Source of the DNA: Halalkalibacter krulwichiae
GTDB lineage: Bacteria; Bacillota; Bacilli; Bacillales; Bacillaceae_D
Reading direction: 5' to 3'
Length of the DNA stretch: 64,000 nucleotides
NCBI RefSeq assembly: GCF_002109385.1
Contig: NZ_CP020814.1
Span: 4,487,501-4,551,500, forward strand
The notes under the pieces are model-generated. The model was not told where the DNA came from. It made no database searches and was given only the letters and a program-made list of their open reading frames with translations. Each line of letters starts with the position of its first letter. Within the stretch, counting starts at the first letter, position 1. Of this stretch, positions 45,824 to 54,430 are shown piece after piece. The translations under genes were made by a program, and so were the position numbers.

Positions 45824-47257
45824 ATGAGTGTTATGAGCTTAGAAGCGCTAAATGAACGTGTTAAGATCGATCTTTCCTATCTCAACTTTGGAGGGCCGGA
45901 CTGGGTACCCCCTCTTGCCAATTCAGAAGAGCATGTCTATGATGTTGTCATTATCGGCGGCGGTCAAAGTGGTCTTGGGCTTGCTTTTGGCCTTTTGAAA
46001 GAGCGAGTTTCCAATATTCTCGTCATCGATGAAAATAAAGAAGGACTAGAAGGACCATGGGAAACTTATGCGCGAATGGGAACACTAAGAACTCCAAAGC
46101 AGTTAACATCGATTGACCAAGGCATCCCTTCTCTTACTTTTCGTTCTTTTTGGGAAGCCCAATTTGGAAAACAAGGATGGGAAAACATCGACAAAATCTC
46201 CCGAAGTGCTTGGATGAGCTATTTACGCTGGTACAGAAAGGTGTTAAATATACCTGTTCTAAATGAAGTGAAATTGAAATTAATTGAACCGTTAGAAAAA
46301 GGCCTCCACCGACTACACCTTAATGGAAAAAATGCTCCCTCTGAAACAATCCGATCACGGAAGGTAATCTTAGCTACAGGTATTCAAGGAGGAGGCGAAT
46401 GGCATGTCCCTCCATTCATATCTGCAAAATTATCTCCTTCTCATTATGCACATACTTCTTGGAACATTGATTTTCAGGCACTTAAAGGAAAAAAAGTAGC
46501 GATTTTAGGTGGCGGCGCATCAGCATTTGATAATGCAAATTTTGGTCTAACAGAAGGTGTCGCTGAAGCTCATGTATTCGTCCGTCGAAAAGAACTACCT
46601 CGTATTAATCCAATTCGACAAATGGAACATTCGGGAATCATCGAACGTTTTCACACTCTAGACGATGCCGACAAATATCAAGCAATCGCTCATTTCTTTC
46701 AGCATAATCAACCTCCAACGAATGACACATTTAATCGCGCTGCTTCCTGGCCAGGTTTCAACCTACACCTGAACTCTCCTTGGATTGCTGTTGATAAATT
46801 AGACGATCAATGTATTGTTGCAACCCCTCATGGCACATTCACTTTTGATTTTTTACTCATCAGTACTGGGCTTATAACCGACCCCTCATTACGACCGGAG
46901 TTAAGACTTGTTGAAAGTCATATTGCTCGCTGGGGAGATCGTTACAACGCACCCACTGACATTGCTAATCCGGTGCTTGATGCTCATCCGTACTTAAGTT
47001 CTGGATTTTCCTTTACGAGCCGTGACGAGGTTGGAAAGAAGCTGTTACATGGCTTATTTGCTTTCAACTATTCAGCCTTAATTAGCTGCGGGATTTCAGC
47101 CTCTGCACTATCCGGTATGAGATTTAGCATTCCAAAACTCGTAACAGCGGTTTGTGATCAACTTTTTCTAGATCAACGAGAAGATATTTTACAAAGTTTT
47201 TATACGTATAATGAACAAGAGTTTGTAGGGGAATGGACGCCAAAAATAAAAGCATAA
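45824..47257 (+). CDS. FAD/NAD(P)-binding flavoprotein monooxygenase-like
   Basis: About 477 residues. The FAD-binding motif is VVIIGGGQSGLGLAFGLL (about 42-59) and a second dinucleotide motif is VAILGGGASAFDNA (about 222-235), separated by a KVILATGIQGGGEW segment. This is the two-Rossmann layout of flavin-containing/Baeyer-Villiger-like monooxygenases. The substrate is unknown; it is flanked by an exporter and an amino-acid carrier. ATG 45824 (TAGGTGG upstream) or ATG 45833 are both possible starts. Confidence 0.82.
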   Translation: MSVMSLEALNERVKIDLSYLNFGGPDWVPPLANSEEHVYDVVIIGGGQSGLGLAFGLLKERVSNILVIDENKEGLEGPWETYARMGTLRTPKQLTSIDQGIPSLTFRSFWEAQFGKQGWENIDKISRSAWMSYLRWYRKVLNIPVLNEVKLKLIEPLEKGLHRLHLNGKNAPSETIRSRKVILATGIQGGGEWHVPPFISAKLSPSHYAHTSWNIDFQALKGKKVAILGGGASAFDNANFGLTEGVAEAHVFVRRKELPRINPIRQMEHSGIIERFHTLDDADKYQAIAHFFQHNQPPTNDTFNRAASWPGFNLHLNSPWIAVDKLDDQCIVATPHGTFTFDFLLISTGLITDPSLRPELRLVESHIARWGDRYNAPTDIANPVLDAHPYLSSGFSFTSRDEVGKKLLHGLFAFNYSALISCGISASALSGMRFSIPKLVTAVCDQLFLDQREDILQSFYTYNEQEFVGEWTPKIKA

Positions 47258-47261
47258 ATAG

Positions 47262-47306
47262 AAAAAGAGCTAAGACGCGGAAAGTCCAAATCGTCTTGCT
47301 CTTTTA
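47262..47306. terminator. Bidirectional terminator
   Basis: AAAAAGAGCTAAGACG / CGTCTTGCTCTTTT stem between the convergent flavoprotein and brnQ genes. Confidence 0.8.
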
Positions 47307-47314
47307 TTTGCTTT

Positions 47315-48613
47315 TTAACGTTTTCCTAATAGTCCTCCGAGCAAGCCTCCTACCAAACTTGGCACTAACCAGCCAACTCCAACATTATATAAAGGTAAAT
47401 AGGAAAAGAGATTCGTTAAAATGTCAATATCAAAGCCTGCAGTTGTTAGCCCATCATAGGTACTGACAATTGCAGCACCAATAATCGCACCCATATACAC
47501 AGAACTCGTAACCTTTTTAAACGATTCAGTAATGGACAAGAGAATTAATACAATCGTTATTGGATAAATCACAATTAACAAAGGCAAGGAGACAGCAATT
47601 AACTGGCTGAGCCCAAGGTTGGCCATCGTTAAACTAAATAAGCATAGTACAGCAATTACAACTGGGTAAGAGAACGAACTAAAACGCTTGCTTAAATACT
47701 CACCACAAGCCGATACCAATCCTACCGATGTCGTTAAACATGCACCTGTAATGACAATTGCTAAAAGCATTGATCCAAATGAACCGAATAATGACGACGT
47801 TACGCCGGCTAAAATCGCCCCACCATTCTCCTGGATTCCTATCGTCTCAACACTCGTTGCTCCCATAAAAGCTAACGAAAGGTAAACAAATGAAAGCCCC
47901 ACACCAGCAATGATCCCTGCTAGAATCGTATTCGAACGAATATCACTTACGGAGGTAAACCCTCGCTCACGAATTCGATTTATGATCACCACTCCAAAAA
48001 TAAGTGCTGCGATGGCATCCATTGTTAAGAACCCTTCCAAAAACCCTCCAAAGAAAGCATTCTCTCTATAGGCATCTGTTATCTCACTAACCGAACCAAG
48101 CGGTGACACAAAAGCTCTAATGGCAATCACTAATATGACAAGTAATAAAATAGGTGTTAACACTTTACCTACGCGGTCAACAAGTTTAGTTGGATTTAAA
48201 GAAATCCAAAACGTTACAGCGAAGAAAATCAGTGTTGCCAAAAATAAGCTAAATCGGCTCGCTTCGCCAAGAAAAGGCACGACTCCTACCTCATAAGCAA
48301 CCGTTCCTGTACGTGGAATCCCAAAGAAAGGACCGATCGTTAAATAAATGAGCACTGGAAACACAAGAGCGAACGATTTATGAACTCTCTTTGATAGTAC
48401 ATCTAAGTCCCCTTTTACATTGGAAATCGCTATGATTGCGAGTAGTGGTAAACCAACTCCCGTCACTAGAAAGCCCAATACCGCTGACCAAAGTGCCTCT
48501 CCAGCTTGTTGACCTAAAAGCGGTGGAAAGATTAAATTTCCTGCTCCTAAAAATAAAGCAAACATAAATAAACCTAAAGCTATTGTTTCTTTTATTGGTA
48601 AACTACGTTTCAT
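47315..48613 (-). CDS. brnQ: Branched-chain amino acid:cation symporter BrnQ
   Basis: 432 residues, about 12 membrane segments, of the LIVCS family. Typical N-terminus GLFMFALFLGAGNLIFPPLLG and IGPFFGIPRTGTVAYEVG. It imports leucine, isoleucine and valine with Na+ or H+. It is monocistronic. The start lies after a GGGGGATTTGAGAA sequence. No T-box or CodY-type motif was recognised upstream. Confidence 0.92.
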   Translation of the reverse strand: MKRSLPIKETIALGLFMFALFLGAGNLIFPPLLGQQAGEALWSAVLGFLVTGVGLPLLAIIAISNVKGDLDVLSKRVHKSFALVFPVLIYLTIGPFFGIPRTGTVAYEVGVVPFLGEASRFSLFLATLIFFAVTFWISLNPTKLVDRVGKVLTPILLLVILVIAIRAFVSPLGSVSEITDAYRENAFFGGFLEGFLTMDAIAALIFGVVIINRIRERGFTSVSDIRSNTILAGIIAGVGLSFVYLSLAFMGATSVETIGIQENGGAILAGVTSSLFGSFGSMLLAIVITGACLTTSVGLVSACGEYLSKRFSSFSYPVVIAVLCLFSLTMANLGLSQLIAVSLPLLIVIYPITIVLILLSITESFKKVTSSVYMGAIIGAAIVSTYDGLTTAGFDIDILTNLFSYLPLYNVGVGWLVPSLVGGLLGGLLGKR

Positions 48614-48811
48614 TTCTCAAATCCCCCGAATGTGTGTTCAAAGTTGCAAAAATTTTCATCCTTCCTATTATGGCACACAATCAATCTATCTAGAATGAAA
48701 AATTGATGAAATATTACGTCATATTTTATTATTCTGTATGTATCTAGTAAACATTGACAAAGATAATAGATAAAGGGATTACATTCTCAATCTAACCAAA
48801 GGAGAATTACA

Positions 48812-49534
48812 ATGTATGAAACCACCTTCGATATACTTTTAGTCCTTGGAAGAATTATAACGATTTTGCCATTATTGCTTTTCATTACACTATTTATGGG
48901 AAAACGCGCAATCGGGGAGCTTCCTATCTTCGACTTTTTAATTGTTGTAATTTTAGGAGCAGTCGTTGGTGCCGACATTGCAGATCCTAATATTCACCAT
49001 CTCCCGACAGCGATCGCAATCGTAGCTGTTGGAATTCTTCAACGCATCATTGCTAACTTAAAAATATCCAACCGCAAACTAGGTAAATGGCTCACGTTTG
49101 AACCGACAATCGTTGTACACAATGGGCAAATTCTAAACAGTAATCTTAAAAAGGTACGATATTCAATTGATAACCTCTTACAAATGCTAAGAGAAAAAGA
49201 CGTCTTCAATTTAAGTGATGTCGAAATAGCTCTTATTGAACCAAATGGAGCAATTAGTGTTTTGAAGAAGTCAAAAAAGCTAGCAGTAACAATAGAAGAT
49301 CTAAACTTATCAAGAAACCAGGCAATTGCCTTTCCTGTTGTCGTCGAAGGAGAAATTTATTCCGATGTATTAAGATACTTTAAGCAAAATGATTCTTGGC
49401 TGCTGCAACAATTAGCCAAACAAGGAGTTACCAATTTAAAAGATATTTTCATTGCGACTATTGATCATCAACAGCAACTACATATTTCACTAAAAGATCA
49501 AAGAAACATAATAATTCCACCTATAAGACATTAA
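48812..49534 (+). CDS. DUF421 membrane protein (YetF-like)
   Basis: 240 residues: three N-terminal membrane segments (about 10-80) with the family core MGKRAIGELPIFDFLIVVILG, then a cytoplasmic/extracytoplasmic DUF421 domain (from about 85, PTIVVHNGQILNSNLKK). It is of the YetF/YrbG/YkjA group, some of which are linked to spore germination or membrane state; exact role unknown. ATG after AAAGGAG. No partner gene is adjacent. Confidence 0.87.
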   Translation: MYETTFDILLVLGRIITILPLLLFITLFMGKRAIGELPIFDFLIVVILGAVVGADIADPNIHHLPTAIAIVAVGILQRIIANLKISNRKLGKWLTFEPTIVVHNGQILNSNLKKVRYSIDNLLQMLREKDVFNLSDVEIALIEPNGAISVLKKSKKLAVTIEDLNLSRNQAIAFPVVVEGEIYSDVLRYFKQNDSWLLQQLAKQGVTNLKDIFIATIDHQQQLHISLKDQRNIIIPPIRH

Positions 49535-49705
49535 CCTTGCATGATCAAAGCATAAAAACTAGGAAAATAGAACCTTTTTATAGTATTCACTAAAAAAATC
49601 ATTCTTTTTTTAAAAAAATCGATCCTACTACCCCCTTAAAAAAGCATAGAAAAACGTAAGGATATACTAGAGGCAAAAATTTTAAAGAATAAAAGGTGGA
49701 TATGT

Positions 49706-50101
49706 ATGGTTGGTGAAACAATTAAAAAGTATCGGATGAAAAGAAACTTATCTGTAGCTAAGCTAGCTGAACTTGCAATGGTTGAAAAAAGCTACATAAG
49801 TTTAGTTGAACGAGGCACTACTGTGAATCCTTCTGTGCCATTTCTAGAAAAGATTGCTCAAGCACTCGATATTTCAGTGGAAGTATTTTTAACAGATAAC
49901 TCTGATACAACTGATTCTATTTGGGAAGATGTTGTAACTGAAGCCTTAGAAAGCGGCTTAACTACAGAGGAGTATCTAAATTTCCTTACATTCACGAAAA
50001 GACAAAGAACTCTAAAGAAACAACACATACCAATAAAACAACACTTAAAAACTTTTATAGAAAATCAAAAGCTTGGTACAAGAGTCGCAAGCTTTCATTG
50101 A
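49706..50101 (+). CDS. Second SinR-like (SlrR-type) regulator
   Basis: 131 residues. The HTH_3 domain (MVGETIKKYRMKRNLSVAKL to LEKIAQALD) and a SinI/SinR-like hairpin (IWEDVVTEALESGLTTEEYLNFLTF) match the SinR/SlrR pattern. A basic tail of about 30 residues follows. B. subtilis has SinR plus SlrR, which form a mixed switch; this pair may be equivalent. No sinI-like ORF is seen upstream of this gene. Ribosome site AAAGGTGG. Confidence 0.87.
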   Translation: MVGETIKKYRMKRNLSVAKLAELAMVEKSYISLVERGTTVNPSVPFLEKIAQALDISVEVFLTDNSDTTDSIWEDVVTEALESGLTTEEYLNFLTFTKRQRTLKKQHIPIKQHLKTFIENQKLGTRVASFH

Positions 50102-50106
50102 TTTCC

Positions 50107-50245
50107 CCTAGAGGTTCGGACATAACCGTTTTATTGAAATTGTGAACGGTGACAACCTTAGCGAAGTATAACTCAGAGCGGATGCTATGCATCATAATAC
50201 GTACGGAACTTTCGTTAATTAAAACTTTTTTGTCCTGGCTTTATT
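50107..50245 (-). repeat. Dispersed intergenic repeat, copy 2
   Basis: Read on the minus strand from 50245: GCCAGGACAAAAAAG, then ATTAACGAA, GATGCATAGCATCCGC, TACTTCGCTAAGGT and AATAAAAC, matching copy 1 (45487-45611) block by block with substitutions and small gaps. Degenerate ends (GGACA...TGTCC). Confidence 0.75.
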
Positions 50246-50264
50246 CTCGTTTTATTATACAGTT

Positions 50265-50306
50265 AAAAAAGGTCAAGCCCCTTTCCTTAAGGGCTTGACC
50301 TTTTTT
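50265..50306. terminator. Terminator after alsT
   Basis: Perfect 16-bp arms AAAAAAGGTCAAGCCC / GGGCTTGACCTTTTTT. Confidence 0.93.
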
Positions 50307-50315
50307 CATTAATTA

Positions 50316-51742
50316 TTAACTTACTTTCTTTTGAGCAGATCCTGCTGCTACTTTCGCATTTTCATAGAAATTAGTAAAGTAGTCGTTTGTCTCTGCAACA
50401 ATTACTTTCCATAAAAGAAGTAAAGCAACCAAGTTTGGAATCATCATTAGTGCATTGGCCATATCTGCAAATGCCCAAACCGTCGCTAGATTCGCAATCG
50501 TTCCAACACCGCAAGCTGCAATGTAGACAAGACGGTAGCCAGCAATACCTTTTGAACCTGCTAAATACTCAAAACATTTCTCTCCATATACATACCAGCC
50601 AACGATCGTTGAGAAACCGAAGAAAATAACTGAGAATGATACAATATATTCACCGACAACACCTAGAACAGATGCAAAAGCTGCACTTGTTAAAGCACCA
50701 CCTTCAAGTGACCCATCATGGGCTACCCCAGATAATAAGCCCCAGATGGATCCCAGAAACCTGTAATAAGTAGTGTTAAACCAGTCATTGTACAAACGAT
50801 AATTGTCACAATAAAAGTACCAGTCATCGCTACTAATGCTTGCTTTACAGGGTGATCAGCACGTGCATTACCAGCAATTAAAGCTGCTGTACCGAGACCA
50901 GCTTCATTCGAGAAAATTCCCCGAGCAACCCCGTTACGAATTGCCTCTGACACAACCACTCCAAGGAAACCACCGGCTGCTGCTACTGGATTAAAAGCAT
51001 AATAGAAAATTAATTCAAAAGCTGGAATGATCATATCATAATTCAAAATAAGAATTAAAATCGCCCCACCCATATATAGAAAAGCCATAATTGGAACAAA
51101 GAAACTTGCAACGGTACTTATTCGTTGAATTCCACCAAAGATAATGACACTTACAAGAACGACTAAGATTAAACCAGTTACCCAGTTAGCCATTCCAAAG
51201 CTATTACTCGTTACATCAGCAATCGTATTTGATTGTACACTGTTACCTATTCCTAATGCTGCAAAGGCACCAAATAGCGCGAAAGCAATCGCAAGCCACT
51301 TGAATTTCTTACCAAGTCCTCGCTCAATGTAATACATCGGACCACTTGAATACTCACCTTTATCATTTTTCACACGATACTTAACAGCAAGCAATGCCTC
51401 ACCATACTTCGTTGCCATTCCTAGTAAACCAACAATCCACATCCAAAAGATTGCACCAGGACCACCAAGTGTGATCGCAGTTGCTACACCAGCGATGTTA
51501 CCATTTCCAATTGTCGCTGCGAGCGCGGTCATAAGTGCTTTAAAATGACTTACATCCCCTTCTGCAGCTGCATCTTTACTATCTTCTTTTGTAAACCCAA
51601 GTTTAAACGCATAAATCAAACGACGAAATTGCAACCCTTTTAACACGAAGGTTAAAAATAAGCCTGTCCCAAATAATAAGATTAAACTCGGTGGGCCCCA
51701 CAGTACGTTATTAATTCTTCCTAAGATCTCTAAAATATCCAT
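50316..51742 (-). pseudogene. Sodium:alanine symporter (AGCS family), frameshifted
   Basis: An alanine/glycine:Na+ symporter of the AlsT/DagA family. The N-terminal 339 codons include GPGAIFWMWIVGLLGMATKY and NEAGLGTAALI. The remaining C-terminal segments (SAAFASVLGVVGEYIVSF onward) are in another frame. The break is at the C4 run 50726-50729 (G4 in the gene); a fifth G restores YYLGVAHDGSLEGG. About 475 residues if joined. It is divergent from ald and alr, forming an alanine-use group. Real decay or assembly error. Confidence 0.88.
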
Positions 51743-51842
51743 ACATTCACCTCTCGTTGATAACGCTTACATTAGTTTTCGTTTTTCTGTATTGTTATTC
51801 TAACATAACTAGATCCAAATAAGTTTGTAAAATTTCACAAAA

Positions 51843-51936
51843 TGAAAGCGTTTTATTTGTTTAGTTAAAACAATGACAAATTCGGATGGAAAGACTATTT
51901 TAGCGTTTCGTTAAAATCCACAAAAAAACGCTTTCA
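51843..51936. promoter_or_regulatory. Paired cre-like half sites between alsT and ald
   Basis: TGAAAGCG occurs at 51843-51850 and, inverted, at 51929-51936 (CGCTTTCA), each followed by TTTT. TGAAAGCG is one half of the CcpA cre consensus (TGAAAGCGCTTTCA); each copy is only a partial match to a full cre. They face each other across 86 bases in the divergent promoter region. A third palindrome-like TTTTAGCG...CGTTAAAA lies between (51898-51916). Suggestive only. Confidence 0.45.
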
Positions 51937-52028
51937 TTTTTTTGTGTTACACACAATGCGCTCACATGACTGCCGATTTATACTAGCGATATAACAAATT
52001 CACATTTCCCTTTTAGGAGGACGACATA

Positions 52029-53156
52029 ATGATTATTGGTATTCCAAAAGAAATAAAAAACAATGAAAACCGTGTAGCAATCACTCCAGCTGGTGTAGTC
52101 GCTTTAACAAAGAGCGGTCATGAAATTATCATCGAGCAAGGAGCTGGAGTAGGAAGCGGCTTCCAAGATACAGATTACATTGAAGCAGGTGCAACGATTT
52201 TAGCAGAAGCTAAAGATGTTTGGGCAAAAGCTGAAATGATTATGAAAGTAAAAGAACCATTAAGCTCTGAATATGAATATTTCCGTAGAGGGTTGATTTT
52301 ATTCACATACTTACATTTAGCGGCTGAACCTGAGCTTGCTAAAGCACTTGTTGATAGTGGAGTCATTGCGATTGCTTATGAAACAGTTGAAGTAAATCGT
52401 ACTCTTCCATTACTTACACCAATGAGTGAGGTTGCTGGTCGTATGGCAGCACAAATCGGTGCGCAATTCTTAGAGAAGTCTAAAGGTGGAAAAGGAATCC
52501 TTCTATCTGGTGTACCAGGTGTAAAACGCGGTAAAGTAACGATCATTGGTGGTGGAGTAGTTGGTACAAATGCTGCTAAAATTGCCGTTGGCCTTGGTGC
52601 TGAAGTAACATTAATCGATTTAAGTGCAGATCGTCTACGCCAGCTTGATGACCAATTTGGTAACGACATTCAAACACTTATGTCTAACCCATTAAACATC
52701 GCTGAAGCAGTTAAGGATTCTGATTTAGTGATCGGTGCTGTTTTAATCCCAGGAGCAAAAGCACCTAAGCTTGTTACAGAAGAAATGATCAAATCAATGT
52801 CACCGGGCTCAGTAGTAGTTGACGTTGCGATTGACCAAGGTGGTATTATTGAAACAGTTGATCAAATTACTACTCATGACAACCCAACATACACGAAGCA
52901 TGGTGTTGTTCATTACGCAGTAGCGAATATGCCAGGGGCTGTTCCGCGTACATCAACACTTGGTTTAACAAATGTAACGATTCCTTACGCATTACAAATT
53001 GCAAACAAGGGTGTAGAAAAAGCAGTAGCAGATAACCCAGCATTAGCACTTGGCGTAAACGTAGCAAACGGTGCTGTTACTTACAACGCAGTAGCTCGTG
53101 ACCTTGGATATGAACTTGTTTCTGTTGAAAAAGCACTTTCACCTGTTTTAGCTTAA
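52029..53156 (+). CDS. ald: Alanine dehydrogenase
   Basis: 375 residues. The N-terminal [20 protein letters not shown] and central NAD-binding [21 protein letters not shown] are diagnostic; the catalytic region includes [10 protein letters not shown]. It catalyses reversible deamination of L-alanine to pyruvate and ammonia and is important for alanine use and sporulation in Bacillus. ATG after TAGGAGGACGACATA. alr follows after 73 bases; a weak hairpin (53172-53197) lies in between. Confidence 0.96.
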   Translation: MIIGIPKEIKNNENRVAITPAGVVALTKSGHEIIIEQGAGVGSGFQDTDYIEAGATILAEAKDVWAKAEMIMKVKEPLSSEYEYFRRGLILFTYLHLAAEPELAKALVDSGVIAIAYETVEVNRTLPLLTPMSEVAGRMAAQIGAQFLEKSKGGKGILLSGVPGVKRGKVTIIGGGVVGTNAAKIAVGLGAEVTLIDLSADRLRQLDDQFGNDIQTLMSNPLNIAEAVKDSDLVIGAVLIPGAKAPKLVTEEMIKSMSPGSVVVDVAIDQGGIIETVDQITTHDNPTYTKHGVVHYAVANMPGAVPRTSTLGLTNVTIPYALQIANKGVEKAVADNPALALGVNVANGAVTYNAVARDLGYELVSVEKALSPVLA

Positions 53157-53229
53157 TACTTTTATTACGTACCCTCTCCATCTCGTGGAGGGGTCTATTA
53201 CTAATTGGAGCAAAGAAGGAGCTTATGAA

Positions 53230-54378
53230 ATGAAAAGGAGAAGTTTTAGAAATACATTTGCACAAATCTCCCTACAAGCAATTGAGGAAAATGCCGCTGC
53301 TTTCAAAGGCTCGTTACAACCCGGTTGTAAATTAATGGCCGTTGTTAAAGGAGATGGTTATGGTCATGGTGCAGTAGCGGCCGCTAGATCAGCCATTCGC
53401 GGCGGGGCTAATTACTTAGGAGTTGCCATTTTAGATGAAGCCATACAATTACGTGAAGCAGGTATTACAGCCCCTATTCTCGTTCTAGGCTATACTGCCC
53501 CTTTCGCACTCAAAACAGCCATTGATAAGGACATTACGATTACCGTGTTCTCCAAAGAAGTGTGCCACGCTTTACTCGAACTGGTTAAAACAACAAAAAA
53601 ACGAGTGAAAGTCCATATGAAAATTGAAACAGGCATGGGACGAGTCGGCATTCAAACACCGAAGGACTTACTAGAACTCACCAAACCTCTTTATCAACAT
53701 CCTGCTATTGAAGTCGAAGGGGTCTTTACTCACTTTGCCTGTGCAGACAACCTAAACTCATCTTATACAGATGAACAATTTTCAACATTTCTAACATTAG
53801 TTGAAAAACTAGAAGAAGAAGGCATTGCGATACCCATTAAACATTGCTGTAATAGTGCTGGAACACTCTTTCATAAAGACAAACACCTTAGTATGGTTCG
53901 TGTCGGGATTAGCCTTTATGGACTCAAACCTGATCAGGCACTCGATTTGCCTATTACATTAACTCAGGCGATGAAACTATACTCTAGTATTGTTTCCATT
54001 CGAACATTAGCAGCTGGTTCAACGATTAGCTACGGCCGTACCTTTACATTGCCAACCGATTCGATGGTCGCTACGTTGCCAATTGGCTATGCTGATGGGC
54101 TTTCACGCTCACTTTCCAATAAAGGTGTCGTCATGATCAATGAAACACAGGTACCAATTATTGGACGAGTCTGTATGGATCAAACAATGATTGATATTAG
54201 CAAACTCTCTAATGTTCAAGTAGATGATTTAGTTGAATTTCCTATTGATGACATGGCTGAAAAAGCCGACACAATTAATTATGAGATTGTCTGTGCAATT
54301 AGCAAGCGCGTACCAAGATATTATGAAAGCTCTGAAACTCCTACTCCACTTTCCCTGAAAGAAGAGATCTTCGTATAA
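53230..54378 (+). CDS. alr: Alanine racemase
   Basis: 382 residues, fold-type III PLP enzyme. PLP-lysine is in MAVVKGDGYGHGAV (about 39), and the catalytic tyrosine is in VRVGISLYGLKP with C-terminal IGRVCMDQTMIDI. It interconverts L- and D-alanine, supplying D-Ala for the wall, or L-Ala to Ald in catabolism. ATG 53230 is chosen for AAGGAG 8 bases upstream. Clustering with ald and the symporter suggests a catabolic copy (like B. subtilis YncD or Alr). Confidence 0.94.
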   Translation: MKRRSFRNTFAQISLQAIEENAAAFKGSLQPGCKLMAVVKGDGYGHGAVAAARSAIRGGANYLGVAILDEAIQLREAGITAPILVLGYTAPFALKTAIDKDITITVFSKEVCHALLELVKTTKKRVKVHMKIETGMGRVGIQTPKDLLELTKPLYQHPAIEVEGVFTHFACADNLNSSYTDEQFSTFLTLVEKLEEEGIAIPIKHCCNSAGTLFHKDKHLSMVRVGISLYGLKPDQALDLPITLTQAMKLYSSIVSIRTLAAGSTISYGRTFTLPTDSMVATLPIGYADGLSRSLSNKGVVMINETQVPIIGRVCMDQTMIDISKLSNVQVDDLVEFPIDDMAEKADTINYEIVCAISKRVPRYYESSETPTPLSLKEEIFV

Positions 54379-54381
54379 ACG

Positions 54382-54423
54382 AACAAGCAGCATAATGAAC
54401 ATAAGTCCACTGTGCTGCTTGTT
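54382..54423. terminator. Bidirectional terminator
   Basis: AACAAGCAGCA / TGCTGCTTGTT arms between the convergent alr and CocE-type genes. Confidence 0.88.
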
Positions 54424-54430
54424 TGATTTC

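Noticed and set aside
45487..50245. Insertion sequence or composite transposon bounded by the two inverted repeat copies
   Set aside because: The segment between them encodes only metabolic, transport and regulatory genes with no transposase, and the copies are diverged intergenic elements.
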